A stretch of 64,000 nucleotides of DNA from Bettongia penicillata ogilbyi (Eukaryota > Chordata > Mammalia > Diprotodontia > Potoroidae), in assembly GCA_023548195.1 (NCBI GenBank), contig JAJHZJ010000419.1:1982773-2046772 (forward strand), read 5' to 3'. A model generated the notes under the pieces. That model was given only the letters and a program-made list of their open reading frames with translations, did no database searches and was not told where the DNA came from. Each line of letters begins with the position of its first letter. The first letter of the stretch is position 1. The position numbers were made by a program, and so were the translations under genes. This document shows, one piece after another, positions 1 to 11,964 of this stretch.

Positions 1-435
1 ATGTAGGTATAACCTGGTCCTATTAAGGTGAAAGGATTTACAGAATGAACCTGGGATTTTGTGTATTTTTCTATGATCTACTCAGCTAAACACAGAGAAG
101 CATCACAAAATGTTTGGCAAGTAGGTAATGGACTTGTTTTTGGGTGCAACCTCACATGAAACTATGTACTAACATGTGGAAAGTGTCAAAAGCTGTATCA
201 TTGGGGAGAATATCTGCAACAATGGACTCCAAGATCTACGAAGTATTAAAGTAAAAGTGTTTTTTTTTAAATTCTTTCTCCTAAAATACTCTGTTCATTT
301 CAGTTATATCATTTTGTCATGTTGCCTTGGAGAACTGGTGGTGGTAGGGGAAAAGTTTCTGAACATTTTGCATTTTGTGAAAGATCTACTTTACTTATAG
401 GATAAGCCCAGGGCGAGAAAAGACCTTGAGGGCCA
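1..435. other. Unassigned AT-rich sequence
   Basis: No conserved reading frame or repeat family is recognised. A 74-codon frame lies here but shows no domain, is rich in hydrophobic residues from T-rich DNA, and has no promoter or splice context. Confidence 0.5.
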
Positions 436-565
436 TATATTTTCAACCCTCTCATTTTCTAGGCAAGGAAACTGAGGTCCAAGGAAGTGCAAGAAATGGT
501 ATTTGAAACCAGGTCCTCTGACTGGAAAGTCAAGTGGTTTTCCTTGACAAAACCTATATTGCAGT
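436..565 (-). mobile_element. MIR-type CORE-SINE fragment
   Basis: The stretch reads 'ctaggcaaggaaactgaggtcc' style MIR sequence (reverse of the MIR segment 'cctcagtttcctcatctgtaaaatg') followed by a degenerate 'gaaaccaggtcctctgact' match to the tRNA-related part. This is an ancient mammalian SINE, inactive. Confidence 0.55.
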
Positions 566-2939
566 TACCACTGGGGTATAGTGCCAGGATTAACGAGGAG
601 CCAAACTTCAACTGTTTAGGTCCAATACTTCCTCCCCACTCATAAAGCTATAAATGAACTGTTTTGGGCAGAGGTGCATTTTTAAAAAGTGGAATGAAAC
701 TGAGTCATTTGGTTTTGTGACATATATTAAAAGACCTGATTAGAAATGAAATGTCCTTGAAGCCTGTGTTTTGCCAGGGCAGGATTATTGAACAAGGCAT
801 CAAGTCTATTTTAGAGAATTTCAGTTAGAAACCAGAATAAAGACATAAAATTTGGGAGGAATAGAATATTGTAAGCTAAACTAAAAAATACGTTGTTTTA
901 AACTCAGTGGATACCAATAAAGTTGCAGGAATTACAACTGAAAAGACCAAAGTCAACTCTTTCATGAAACTAGCAAAAAGATGTTACTTTAACTTTGGGG
1001 CAGTGTTACAGTGATATGTTTGTGTCTGTGTGTGTGTGTATAAACATTGTTTCTATAAAGCATTGATTATCCTTTAGGAATTCTGAAGTTGTAAAATATT
1101 TTAAGGGAAGTTTATAGTTCTGATATCAAACTAACACCACCTTCCTCTGTATTAATAGAGGTGGCATGTATAAATTGATTGTTTGACAGGTTTATCCCAT
1201 GAATATGGGATCAAGCATGAAAACACTTGATATTAGGAATTATAGTTTGCTAATACTGGAATTGCTCCAGATATTTCTCCAAAGTTAATGGATATTACAC
1301 TAAATCCAATACTGCTTTAGGCATATGCCTACTAAAATTCGACATCAGATAATAAATTTAAATTTATTTCATTTTATTATTTGATTCTGTTCCCACAATG
1401 GTTCAGTGAGTTTATCAACACACTTCTCATTGCTTTCATATGGTTATACTATTGTTTGTGTATGCATAGCTGCTTACAACTTTTAAGTAGTCATGTATAG
1501 ATATATACTTAATAGACTGGCTTGTTCACACCAATCTATCCTCACACTGATAGAGATTCTTAGAGAAGGACCACCAGCTAGAGGTTACAATAAAATTCTC
1601 TTAAGATTCTAAGCATAACCCTCTTCTGAGGAATTATGCTTTCCCTACTTTCTACTTTAGGTTCTGATTCCTAACTGGTGCCCTTCCATTTATGCACCTA
1701 ACCATTCACAATGATGAAAAATTTAGGTTAATATGTATAATACAAAATTCATAATGAGTGCATATGTTTATATTAAATATAATATACCCCAATCTAATAG
1801 GTTAAATATGACATAATCAAATAGCTGAAAACTAGAGTAAGATTTTTGAAGGACACACTATGAAGATCCATTTACTAAGCAATAAATCAAAAGAAGCAAT
1901 AACATCAAAGGTATCATTATTAAAGCAGATTCATAAAAAACTTATTAGCTTATAATTAATTTATTAATTACAGTTCACATATTAACTTGCATCACACTAT
2001 CCTACCAAAGTACTCAGTATCTACTGGGGATAGTGGACATATGCTTAAAAAAGCCTAGCACAGAAGCACATGAGGGAGAAACATCTCTGTGCTTAGGGTC
2101 ATTCGCAGTATGTACTATAAACTTTTGTATCGATAATAGTTCATTAAGAAATATTTCTACCCAATGAAGGCATTTCTCTGTAAACTGCATGTCTGCTGAT
2201 CCTAACCCCTTTCTATCTGGGAAAATCTTCTATCCTCAAACCAATGAATTATTTAAAAGTTGTTTTTTTTTTTTTAATCTTAAAATCACCCTTAGACTGT
2301 CATTGTGAGTTAGCTTTTAATTTGGATAGAAATTCCCTTTAAGGAAAAGAACTATGAAATGCATCATTCAGGCCAACTTACCTATCAGTCTTTTCTGTTT
2401 CTTGCCTAGGACTTCATAATCCTTAAAAATGTTTTAAGGTTTCCTTCTGGCAGTATCATTTTATGCTCTGTGAATCACCAGAACTAATCAATGATTGTCT
2501 GGCTAGATCAATCTTAGGAAGTTCTCCATCATATCCCAGATTGATGCTGCATTCAATTAATTGGTGCATTAACCATAAACAGTCAGTAGCCTTAAGTAGT
2601 TTTTAACAAAGGCATTTACTAAGGTGCTATAGCAAGAACAGTTGGTACAAAATACTCCCCTCCAAAGCCTGGGACAGACCGTCCAACAAGTATTCATGGG
2701 CAGTGGAGGCTCATACAATAACAGCAGTGAGGGATATATGTGAGCTACTCATGTGGCAAAGAGATACCTCACAAGTCCTGGTGTTGAAACATCTGCTAGA
2801 ATGATTGACTTGAGGCAAAATAAGACAAACATTTTTGTACATGGTCAATGACGGAATTAGTTTTGCTTAATTATGCAAATTATTTACAGCAATTTTTTTT
2901 CCTTTTCAATGAGATAAAGTGGTAGGAGAGAAAAAATAG
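566..2939. other. Unassigned sequence, no gene
   Basis: AT-rich DNA with a short (TG)n run near 1021-1042. The part from about 2540 to 2850 is slightly richer in GC and could be an old LTR or other repeat, but I cannot name a family. No reading frame above 60 codons is present. Confidence 0.45.
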
Positions 2940-3225
2940 ATTTCTCTTAATGAAATTTAAATACAAAATATATTAAAATTAATATATAAATTATGATAAT
3001 ATAATATGATATAATGTAATGTAACATAATGTAATGTAGCATAACGTAACCTAACCTAACATAAATAATATATTTATATGTATAATATATACATTTATAT
3101 ATTACATGTAATAATATATGGTTTTATATATATTATATTATATAGTAATAAACATAATAAAATATATTTAAAATAATATATAAATATAATAAATTATAAT
3201 ATAAATAAAAATAATTATCTTTGAT
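2940..3225. repeat. AT-rich low-complexity tract with drifting pentamer
   Basis: Nearly pure A/T. Between about 3000 and 3070 short units of the form taatg, taaca, taacg and cctaa follow each other, so the tract looks like a decaying tandem array grading into plain (TA)n-rich DNA. Confidence 0.7.
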
Positions 3226-4394
3226 AAGGCATTCAAGCTAACTGTTTTTCATCCTCTGCTGTTAAAAGACAAACATCATGTACCATAATCAGGTTATTGC
3301 ATAAATTCCCTTGCTCTCCAACTTTGCTGGAAGCAAGAGCCTCAGTTTTCTATCATTCTTGTTTGTAGCAATTGAGGCCAATTCTCATAGCAACCTTGGA
3401 GCCAGGAGTGGCAGGCGGGACTGGGGGTGTATATGTTTGTCTAACTCTCTAGGGCTTCAGTTTCAGGAAGGATCCTAAGGATGCCTGTATTTATTTAAAA
3501 TAATTTTCTAATATTTCCTCAGGAAATGAGACCAGTTTTCCTAAATATTTCTGACAGTCAGTTAACAGCTTCCTGCCAAATTTCTAGTAGGAACAGAAGT
3601 TGAATTTACTTGATATACATGAAATTTCTAACCAAATCCAATTACAAGGTACTTTGTCATTGTTTCTAACTCTTCTTTCCTCTCCCAGTAATTAGATTCT
3701 AGATGCTTCTTCCCATCTTTCCACCATTCTGCTGCTCTTTTTGTCATCAGAATTATGTCTATAAAAGTTTTATTAATGTCAACAGCCATTTGTCCAAAAA
3801 AGAGACTAAAGTCCATCATGATCATTCTATTTTTGTAGCCCTCATAGTTTCAAAATTTGTAAGTTTCTGGAGACAGAAAAGGAACCCACCCATTTCTATG
3901 AAAAATTGCCAGGAAACAAGAATATGTTACTGAAATTACTTATTTCTGTTTGGTTTCACAGATCATTTTAATGATTTATGTCTGGGTTTTAATTCATTTA
4001 TCATTTTAAAAAATGATCTACGTGCATTTTTAAAAAAATGTTCTGCTTTGCTGCCTCAGATCTGTATCTGAATGTGTGCCACAGAGCAAAATCATCTCTG
4101 CTCTGCGGATCTCAGAGACTGACTGAACCACAGAAGAGCCACAGCCCTGTGGCAATGATGCTGTAGCATGCTAGCTTTAATTTTAATAGCAATACAAAAT
4201 GAGGTGCAGGGTGTTTAAATACATTATGATACCAATCAACATTTTCTCACATTCTTCTTGCATTATGAATTTGCCTAATTTATCCATTTTAAAGAGACAG
4301 ATTTATGTTACTGTGTAAAATTGCATTTTGAACTGGAGAAAAAATTTTGCTTACAATAATTTTCCATGTTTTTTTTTTGTTTTTGTAGCTACAA
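3226..4394. other. Unassigned sequence, no gene
   Basis: No recognised family. Short frames on both strands around 3628-3933 overlap one another and have no domain signature, so they are not called. Confidence 0.45.
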
Positions 4395-4399
4395 TATAT

Positions 4400-4520
4400 G
4401 AATAACAAGTCACTAAGCTTAATAGGCCTTTATTAAGCACTTACTGTGTACAAAAAAATTGCTAGGTGCTGGAGATTCATATATCAAAAACTACCTACTA
4501 TCTAGGAGTTTTACATACTT
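4400..4520 (-). mobile_element. MIR/MIR3-like SINE fragment
   Basis: Shows the 3'-end signature 'tttattaagcacttactgtg' followed by a decayed 'gctaggtgctggagat' segment, typical of old CORE-SINEs read from their 3' end. Confidence 0.6.
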
Positions 4521-4564
4521 ATATAGATGCATGTTGGGGCCCTTGGTAGAACTCCAAGCTTCAA

Positions 4565-4725
4565 AGATTAATCAGTATGCATTTATTAAGGGCTTGCTAT
4601 GTGTCAGACATTGTACTGAGTCCTAGAGATACAAAGTAAAGAAAAAATTACAAGAAAAGAAAAAATTGTCCCTACACTCAAGGATCTCATTTTCTAATGG
4701 GGTAGAAAAAAATGCAAACTACTGT
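4565..4725 (-). mobile_element. MIR/MIR3-like SINE, second copy
   Basis: 'catttattaagggcttgctatgtg', then 'gtactgagtcctagagat' and 'ccctacactcaaggatctca' match the same family as the neighbour at 4400. The two copies lie in the same orientation 50 bases apart and may be separate insertions or one split element. Confidence 0.65.
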
Positions 4726-4850
4726 GTGCAAAGTGTGTGTGTGTGTGTTGCACACATATATATTCATATGTGTATGTGCATTTACATATACACATATTCA
4801 AATGCATATATATATGTATGTATATGTATTTGTCTTTCTTTAGAGACAGA
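4726..4850. repeat. (TG)n / (TATG)n microsatellite
   Basis: Alternating purine-pyrimidine DNA: a (GT)n run followed by mixed ATAT/ATGT repeats. It creates an artificial reading frame rich in I, Y, C and V that is not a gene. Confidence 0.85.
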
Positions 4851-5004
4851 AAAAGAGGAGGGGGAGATTAGACACAATCTGAAAGGGAAGGCATTTTCAT
4901 TGAGGAAGAGTTTCATAGAGCTTTGATTAGGGTAAAATGAGAAAATGTGGTAAAACATAATTAAACCCTATAATGATATACAACAATACATATGGAGTAT
5001 AAAA

Positions 5005-5140
5005 ACCTTCCCTATAACAAACCAGTGAGGAAAGTAGGACAAATATTATCTGCATTTTATAGATTAAGAAACTGAAGCTAAAGAAATTAAGTGTCTTGCC
5101 CAAAGTACAGTGGAGTAAATGTCAGAACTAGAATAGATAA
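5005..5140 (-). mobile_element. MIR fragment
   Basis: 'ctgcattttatagattaag' plus 'gtgtcttgcccaaagt' is the reverse of the MIR core and tRNA-side sequence, heavily diverged. Confidence 0.55.
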
Positions 5141-5465
5141 TAGATAGGTTGCCTAGATAGAAGCTAAAATATTCTCTTTTTTTATTTTTAATTTCACTGT
5201 CTCCGCCTTCTTGGTTCACAGCCCAAAGGTTCAAATGTGAGTAAAATGACATTCATCTGTTTCTCTAGCCTGATGTGAAAGTATGAGAGACCAAGCAGAG
5301 AAGAGGGTTAAAGAAACTGGGCTTTATTCCCTGATGTAGAGATCAAAGTAATTAGTAAGTCTCCCTCCAAAAGAAGAGATGACACACTTAGTTTACATTC
5401 ACTGTTGACCAGAAATATAGAAATAGAAGAGGTTACATTTGTAGATAACTTTATGAAAATGCAGG
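5141..5465. other. Unassigned sequence
   Basis: No family or gene recognised; A-rich. Confidence 0.45.
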
Positions 5466-5690
5466 AAGGAAACAAGCATTTATTAAGTGCCTCCTCTGGT
5501 CAGGCACTGTGCTAAGTGCTTTACAAATAGTATGTCATCTGATTCTCACAACAACCCTGGAAAGTCTGGGCTATCATTACTCCCATTTTAAAGATGAGGA
5601 ATCTGAGACACACAGAATTTAAGTGACTTGACCAAAGCCATACAGCTAGCAAGTGACTAAGAGTGGATTTGAAGTCATGTCTTCCTGACT
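5466..5690 (-). mobile_element. MIR, nearly complete
   Basis: One of the best MIR copies here. From its 3' end it shows 'gcatttattaagtgcctcct', 'ggcactgtgctaagtgcttt', 'ctcacaacaaccctgg', 'attttaaagatgaggaatct' and 'catacagctagcaagtg', in consensus order. Confidence 0.85.
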
Positions 5691-6022
5691 CCTGGCTTTT
5701 TTTTCCTGCCTGGGGTTTCCTTAGCAAAGATGCAGGAGTGGTTTTCCATTCTTCTCCAGGGCATCATTTGTTTTTTTTTGTCAGAGCTCCTACTATGACC
5801 TGTCTGCGTTGGGTAACCCTGTACAATATAGCTCAAAGTTTCACTGAGCTACACAAGCCTCTCTGCCACAGAAAGGCAGTGGTCTGGGAGGGATTTTTTT
5901 AGGCAAATATGGTTGGGTGTCTTGCCTAAGTTCACACAGCTAGAAAGTGTCTGAGATTGGATTGGAACTCAGATTTTCCTATCTCCAGGACCATTACTCT
6001 ATCCACTGAGCCAGTTAGGTTT
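5691..6022 (-). mobile_element. Marsupial tRNA-derived SINE with RTE-like tail
   Basis: On the minus strand it begins near 6020 with 'ggctcagtggatagagtaat' (A-box-like tRNA head), continues through the 'ctagctgtgtgaactt' segment (B-side), and ends with a body containing 'tggaaaaccactcctgcatc', which resembles RTE/BovB-type 3' ends. The design, tRNA head plus RTE tail, is like ruminant Bov-tA and suggests mobilisation by an RTE element. No intact copy; not transcribed as a tRNA gene. Confidence 0.7.
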
Positions 6023-6034
6023 ACACATATTTTA

Positions 6035-6230
6035 CATACATTATCTCATTTTACTCTAATCACAGTTCCAAGAAATGGGTAATGTAAATATCATATCCAT
6101 GTCACAGATGAAGAACTAAGGTTTAAAGAAATTGTAACTTACCCAAGGTCGTATGACTAGTATGTCTCTGTATGGAATTTCAATTTAATTCTCATGCAAA
6201 TTTCAGTTCTCTTTACACTAAGCCATAGTG
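6035..6230 (-). mobile_element. MIR fragment
   Basis: 'acattatctcattttactct', 'atgtcacagatgaagaacta' and 'cttacccaaggtcgtatgac' fit a MIR read from its 3' side. Confidence 0.7.
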
Positions 6231-6324
6231 CGTTTTTCATCTTCTAAAAGTAGAAAGACACTGTGCCAAACCTATCCAGTCCAGGTGCACATGCATCTTA
6301 AGACAGCAGAAACAGCTGTAAATT

Positions 6325-6445
6325 GGTTAGTCAGTAAGCATTTACTAAGAACCCACTATATGCTGTTGTGGATGCAAAGAAAGGTAAAAAGCAACCCTTG
6401 CACTCAAGGAGCTCACGAGCTAATTAAATCAAGAGAAAGTCTGAA
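6325..6445 (-). mobile_element. MIR/MIR3-like SINE fragment
   Basis: 'tcagtaagcatttactaag' followed by 'cccttgcactcaaggagctc' matches the family seen at 4565 and 34010. Confidence 0.65.
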
Positions 6446-7125
6446 AACCAGCTGAAAGTTCTCCACAATGTTCTCTGTAGATACAATAACTGGTATGTTA
6501 GACTCTCTCCCCAAAACCATGCATTAGGAGACTTCTGTGCTTAGTTTTCTAACATATATGTTAACAAATATAGTTTCTGATGCAACCAGCATATCTTTCT
6601 CTTCATCTAATTCATAAACTTAGATAAAGAGAATACAAAAAGGTTGATTTTTTTTTTCCTGTTAGCCTGAGAATGTGTCTAGGGGAAAATCAAACTCCAA
6701 ACTTCAGTGGGATAGCAATAAATCACATTTGCACAGTGTTTTACAAAGTGCTGGGTAGTAACAGTGTTAGTACTATTATTTTATAGATGAATAAGCGTAA
6801 AGAAAGAAAATGTTTTTCTTCTTAAGAAGTTGAACTGGGAAAAGGAGAAGAATCACATATAAAACAGTTTGAAAAGACAGCAGATTCAAACAGAGGTTTA
6901 TAAACATGGAGACATGTTAATGTCTCCTTAAACCACCAGGTCCTTCAGTTTATTCCCTCACCCCAGAAACATTCACAACATATATTCACTCTGCCTCCCT
7001 CTGCAGCACAGAGTGACAAATATTTCTCTCAAATTACCTTGTAGTTAGCTATTTTGCATTCATCTTTATATTTGACATATATATATACACATATGCATTC
7101 ATATATGGGATATATGTCTGTATGT
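6446..7125. other. Mostly unassigned; weak MIR trace
   Basis: Around 6715-6830 'gcacagtgttttacaaagtg' and a following 'ttttatagatgaataag' hint at a decayed MIR. Nothing else is recognised. Confidence 0.4.
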
Positions 7126-7129
7126 AGTT

Positions 7130-7342
7130 ATATGTGTGTATTCTAATTATAATGTAAGTTCCTTTAGAGACAATTTCATTTTTGACATTTGCATCCAGAC
7201 ACCAAGCACAGGGTCTCATATGTGTGTATGTGCACACACACATGCATATGTTTATGTATATATATATATACATATATATATATACATATATATATATATA
7301 ATGCTTAATAAATGCTTGTTGATTGAAGTGAGTCAAAGACAT
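7130..7342 (+). mobile_element. L2-type 3' end expanded by a microsatellite
   Basis: 'tgtaagttcctttagagaca' and 'caccaagcacagggtct' match the L2 3' motif 'gtgagctccttgagggcagg ... cccagcgcttagcacag'; the terminal 'cttaataaatgcttgttgat' follows at 7303. Between them (7220-7300) a (TG)/(CA)/(TA) microsatellite has expanded and generates spurious frames on both strands. Confidence 0.6.
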
Positions 7343-7444
7343 CCTTAACTAGATCTTCTGAGCACTTCCCCCTTCTCTTGAGTGCACAGGTGTCAGAAAA
7401 TGTTAGCAAAATGATTAAGATTTTATTACAAATTTACTAAAATT

Positions 7445-7744
7445 TCATTTAGCACAAAAGTTCCCAAAGTGGGTGATACAGTCCCTTGAGGTGTGCTGGA
7501 ACATCGGTGGGGAAGATAGTAGCCTCAGGTGCAACTGAGGAGGCATTGAACTGAAATAAGGGAAAGCATAAAGAGAGAAGAACATTTTAAAACACTATTC
7601 TTGTATGTTTCATCTGTAGTATAGCAAAGTTAAAGTCATAGTGATTATATTACTTTCCAAATAAATACACAAAATCTAACTTATAACCAGTCAGTGGTGA
7701 AGTCTGCCGACAGGTCTTAACAAACAAGTGTTGATAGGCAAGCA
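7445..7744. mobile_element. Possible hAT-type DNA transposon fragment
   Basis: The segment beginning 'gttcccaaagtgggtgatac' and containing 'gaggtgtgctggaacatc' resembles hAT/Charlie-type non-autonomous elements with this kind of terminal sequence. I see no clear opposite terminal repeat, so this is tentative. Confidence 0.3.
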
Positions 7745-8526
7745 TTGCACATTTTTGGGAAGCCCAATAACATTGTCTTCCTCATCAGAAAGGAAAGGAG
7801 GAAACATCTGTTCACCAAGAAAGTAACCTTCTATGGTCTTATTTTTTTCCCCTTTTCTGGGCATTTTCCCAGCCAGTTACTTGACTTCTGAGATTCCTCT
7901 CCACCCCCACCTAGATCTACCCAGCTAGTGCTTGGGGTCTGAGATTCAAATGCTGCTCCCCAGCCTCAGGGCTTTTAGCAGCAGGCGGGGCTGCTATTCA
8001 GGGTAAGATTAAATTCAGGTTCTCAGGTGGGGACAGGGCCGCCTCCCAGGCTCAGTTCCCTCAGGGGGGTTATGTGGAGATCTTCAGTAATGGATCTGAT
8101 ATCCTGTCTGCTCTGGGAGCTCCTGGCTGCCGCTGCCTCTGCCGCTGCCTCCAGAGGGGGCCTGAGTTATGGAGACACCCTGCTCCCCTCTCGGCCAGCC
8201 CAGAAGTCTCTCTCACTGACCTGTAGCACCTGTGGGTGGAGGGACCTTTGTGGCCACTGGAGATTCTGTCCCTGAAACCTGCTCGGATCTGCTCCTCTCA
8301 GGGCCACGAGGCCAGGGCAGGGCTGGGCTCCACTGTCCGGTGCATGACAAGCCTTTGGTGATGGTTTTTCAGGGCTCTCTGGAATGCAAATATCCTCCAC
8401 TGCATTGCTGCATGGCTTCCACTGCTCCAGAATTTGTGGGGAGTTCTTTTTACAGGAAATTTTTGGGTTGTGGGTTTGGCGCTAGCATATGTGAATCTTT
8501 CTACTCTGCCATCTTGGCTCCTCCCC
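7745..8526 (-). mobile_element. L1-type 5' end: 5'UTR and start of ORF1
   Basis: The 5' end lies near 8526: on the minus strand it starts 'ggaggagccaagatggcaga', the usual L1 beginning here. About 650 bases of GC-richer 5'UTR follow, then the ORF1 start site at 7874-7876, where the initiator reads CTG instead of ATG, and about 40 codons of ORF1 N terminus matching the copy at 37485 (pattern TIE-x-YFG). Everything 3' of about 7745 is missing, which is the reverse of normal 5' truncation and implies later deletion or rearrangement. The overlapping short frames at 8027-8664 on both strands are by-products of the GC-rich 5'UTR. Confidence 0.8.
8505..8524 (-). promoter_or_regulatory. YY1-like motif at L1 5' end
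   Basis: The minus strand carries 'gccaagatggcaga' within about 20 bases of the element start. In human L1 a YY1 site of this form (CAAGATGGC) sits at the same place and sets the transcription start; function here is inferred by position. Confidence 0.5.
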
Positions 8527-9764
8527 CCCACCCCTAATAAGCATTGTCAAGAGTATGTGCATGTAATGAAATGTTTACAATATGAAACTATATGGTTACA
8601 TGTTGCAATATTACATCATCAAAATTTCAATACAGGAAAAAGGAAATTTACAATAAATTATTAAATTGAAGATGCCATTTAAAAATAATATTGAAATGAT
8701 GCATCTGATTAGGGCAGAAAGAGTAGAAATAGAGTCTGTCTCAGTATGCTAAATTAAGACTATAAAATCTTTCAAATGCCTTCCAGAGCTCTGATTATAT
8801 TGATTAATCCTTTGTACTTTTGAAGTCATGGAAAACTCTGCAGAAGAAAAGTTTGTGACTTACTATGGGAACTCCTTCCATTGTTATTTGAAATGTTATT
8901 GATGTCATCTTATGCCTTCAATTTATTAAGTTAAAAATCTGAATTAAGGTGAAATGTTCAATTCGGGAGCTTTGAAGTTGTTCTGTGTTCATCCTGAATT
9001 TCCTGTATTTTACTGTGTCTTGAATCCACACTGGCTCCAGGGGAACATGACTTAAATTTAGAAATGTGTTTGGAAGTTCATTGATATTAATAAACCATCA
9101 TGGGTAAATATGATTTGGATAAGCACAAAATTTAGAGATATGAGACACATTAGGAAGAAATACTGCAAACTTTCTTCTTGTTGGGGCTGTTGTTTAATAG
9201 CCTCATGAATTCTTATAAAACTGGTTCAGATTGGCTCAGTGTCATGGATTGACTTAAAACAGGCAAGTGAAAACCACCACACCAACAAAAGAGGATGGTG
9301 AGTGGAAGGCATACCATTGGGAACGGGCACTTGGTGAGTTGCTAAAGGAATCAATATTCCATCTTTGGAAACATCTTCACTGGCTCTCTGGAATTAATGA
9401 TATATTCATGAAAATTACAGATGGCCTGACATATAAAAGTGCTATTAAGATATAAAGAACAGGAGAGAAAATGACCAAGGGAAGTTGGAAGCAGAGGCAA
9501 GAAATTTAAAAAAAAAGTGAGATTCAACTTGGAAACAGTGAAAGACTGCATGTCTGTAGAAAAATAATAAGAAACAGTCAGGGAAAGGGAGAAATCTGGA
9601 AAGCAATAAGATCAATAAAGACACAGAGGGGAGAGATAATAGATCATAAATCAAATACTCCCAAAGCAATGTGACAATTAGCCTCTGAATAATTGTGGTT
9701 GCTACATCTGAACGACAGGGAAAAGACACCTGCAATTGTATTCAGCTTAGAAGAGTGTTTTTCT
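8527..9764. other. Unassigned sequence, no gene
   Basis: No repeat family or coding signature recognised. Frames of 60-100 codons at 9267-9735 overlap on opposite strands and lack domains. Confidence 0.4.
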
Positions 9765-10025
9765 TTTTTAAAATAAGAATTCAAAGGAACTGGAAGGAGT
9801 TCAAAGAAGAACAGCTAGGATAATTAAGAGCTTGAAGGAACTGATTTATGTGGTGAGAGGAAAGAAATAAAATATGTAAGTCTTGGCTAAGTGGAGGCTA
9901 AGGGAAAACATAATTGTGTAAAAATCTTTAAAGGATTTAAATGTTGAGGCAGTAGGGAATGATTTAACATGATAAAAGGGAATTGAGGCAGGCACCTTGG
10001 GATTAATAGGGACTAAATAAGAGGA
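9765..10025 (+). mobile_element. L3/CR1-type LINE 3' region fragment
   Basis: 'ggaactggaaggagttcaaag', 'aagagcttgaaggaactgat', 'gtcttggctaagtggaggct' and 'aatctttaaaggatttaaat' follow the order of the mammalian L3/CR1 3' region (GAGGACAGCCGGGAGG... TTGAAGGAACTGGGG... AGCCTGGAGAAG... CTTCAAGTATTTGAAGG). Very old, no frame left. Confidence 0.55.
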
Positions 10026-11425
10026 GTCAGAAGGAGGAACAGGTTTTGGAAGACATCTAAATCACTGGGCGTCCACCATGAGGTAGACAAGGATGTAGAA
10101 ATCATTCTGTTTTTAAATACTTCAGCCTCATTTAAAAAATGCAGACGGGAATAACTATTATTCAGAGTAATGGTAAATAGGTGATGACTGAAGTGGTTCA
10201 AGCTCAGTGCTCTAAAAGTACAGGAGAGAGCAAAATCACTTCTACCTGGAATGATGAGAACAGGGTATCTGGGCAGCATTGAGGTTGGGCCCAGTCTTGT
10301 AGTAGGTCTTTCTATTTCCAATATCTCTAATCTATCTTCTAGTATAACCCTGAAGATTAATCTTCCTAAAGTTCCCTTCCTAATGTTTCACTTCGTTGAT
10401 GCAATATCTTATCCCTGTGCACATGCAAATTTAGACTATTTTTTTTCTTAAAAATTGTTGAGACCAACTATCAGTCATGTTTGGCTCAGCGTTGACCCCA
10501 GTTGTTGATATTGCCTCCAGTCACCTGGAGGAGCTCCAGCCACCCTCTCCGATGTTTGTCTGTTGGACCATGATGGCTACTAGGTAAGGAAGCTCAGCTG
10601 AATCAATGTGAAGTATCCTCAGAACATTGCCTTGTTCAGTATCCTTCTGTTGAGGTTTAGGGGTACTGGGACACTGAAACAGTGACAAGTAGGTCCTGCC
10701 TTGAATGAATTAGCCCCAAGCCTTCCTTCAGTCAAAGACAAGGTTTATTAGAATACCATTCAGGGTGGTATGATTCTAAAAATCTATCATATTTGCCAGA
10801 CTCTTAAGGAATCTGCACACCTTCATGGAGGCAAGACGGATACATAAAACCTGTGGGAAGTATTCAGGAGTGGTCAAATAGTCTGGGGTAAATTGAAGGT
10901 AAGACAGAAGGACCAGAGGCCCTAGGCTAACACCAGGTATCTGGAATGAATGAGGTCTGGATAGGATCAAGGGTGGGAAGTAGGCAGAGATGATCTGGAG
11001 GTAACAGATGTTGAAGGACTGGGACTAGGGTTAGAGTTAACAGAGAAATAGGAGATTAGGTGTAAACCATAATGAAAGGATTCCTGGAATGGGTAGATGC
11101 CTCAGGTGGACTCCAGAGACTTGACTGGTTGGGAAAATTTGAGGCAACTTCAAGGGCAAGTTCAAAGGGGGAGAGTGGTTTCCAGGCCCAGTATTCCATC
11201 ATTTCTATTAAGGAAATCATTTGTTAACTGTTTAATGACCTATGAGTGACTCATTTTGTTCTAAAGTTGACCATACACTACAAGGGGACTGGCCTGGGAA
11301 AAGCCCCACCTCAAATAATTTTGTTTCTCAAGATGATATGATGTAGGTAATGGCTTACACAAAGACTGACACTTTAGGCTTGCTTCACATTTCTGTGTCT
11401 TTAGTACAGAAATAAGCACCCACAT
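10026..11425. other. Unassigned; possible L2 trace
   Basis: A short L2-like stretch may lie at 10335-10420 ('gattaatcttcctaaagttc'). The remainder is unassigned. Confidence 0.35.
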
Positions 11426-11429
11426 TTTG

Positions 11430-11700
11430 AAGAAAACTGTTATTTATAAATTTTAAGGTTTACAAAACACATGCATTTTGCTGTTATATTAGGTCACATT
11501 AGAGTTTCAAAATGATTCAGGTAACAAAATAGTATACAAATATCGTGATCTCTGTTTTACAATTGAGAAAATCAACACTCATAGAGGTTTAGGGGCCTGT
11601 TGAAGGACGCATAGTGAATAAGCAAGTTAGGTTTTGAATTCAAGATTTCTGAATCCAATTCTAGTCTTCCTTCCTTTACAGCACAGCTTCCACTACATCC
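11430..11700 (-). mobile_element. MIR fragment
   Basis: 'gatctctgttttacaattgag', 'gcaagttaggttttgaattc' and 'ccaattctagtcttccttcc' are compatible with a MIR read from its 3' side, strongly diverged. It abuts the left end of the L1 dimer. Confidence 0.5.
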
Positions 11701-11754
11701 CTAGTACAACACGTTAATCAGCAGTTCTAAACCTTTTTTGCATTATGGACCTCT

Positions 11755-11766
11755 TTGGTAGTCTTA
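11755..11766. repeat. Left target-site duplication of the L1 dimer
   Basis: 'ttggtagtctta' here matches 'ttggaagtctca' at 18745-18756 in 10 of 12 positions. The two copies bracket the whole 7-kb minus-strand L1 pair. Confidence 0.5.
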
Positions 11767-11907
11767 TTTTTTTTAATGGCATTTTATTTTTCCCAAATAC
11801 ATGTAAAAATAATTTTTAACATTCACTTTTTAAAAGTTTGAGTTTCAAATTTTCTCCCTCTGTCCTTGCCTCCTTCCTCCCTTTCTCCTTCCTTAACATG
11901 GTAAGTA

Positions 11908-11964
<57 letters not shown>

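Noticed and set aside
3045..3062. Telomere-like 'cctaacctaac'
   Set aside because: Only two units of CCTAA within a degenerate AT-rich array; not the CCCTAA hexamer, so no interstitial telomere.
2540..3430. Possible endogenous retroviral LTR pieces around the AT-rich tract
   Set aside because: No TG...CA ends, primer-binding site or paired copy could be found; composition alone is not enough.
7049..7348. Frames with repeated Y-I-Y-I residues on both strands
   Set aside because: Translation of (TA)n/(TG)n microsatellites; the same applies to 11816-12019, 4666-4926 and 57722-57925.
8027..8664. GC-rich block with frames on both strands, possible CpG island or gene promoter
   Set aside because: The segment is the 5'UTR of an L1-type element with a typical start at 8526; CpG density is modest and no exon follows.
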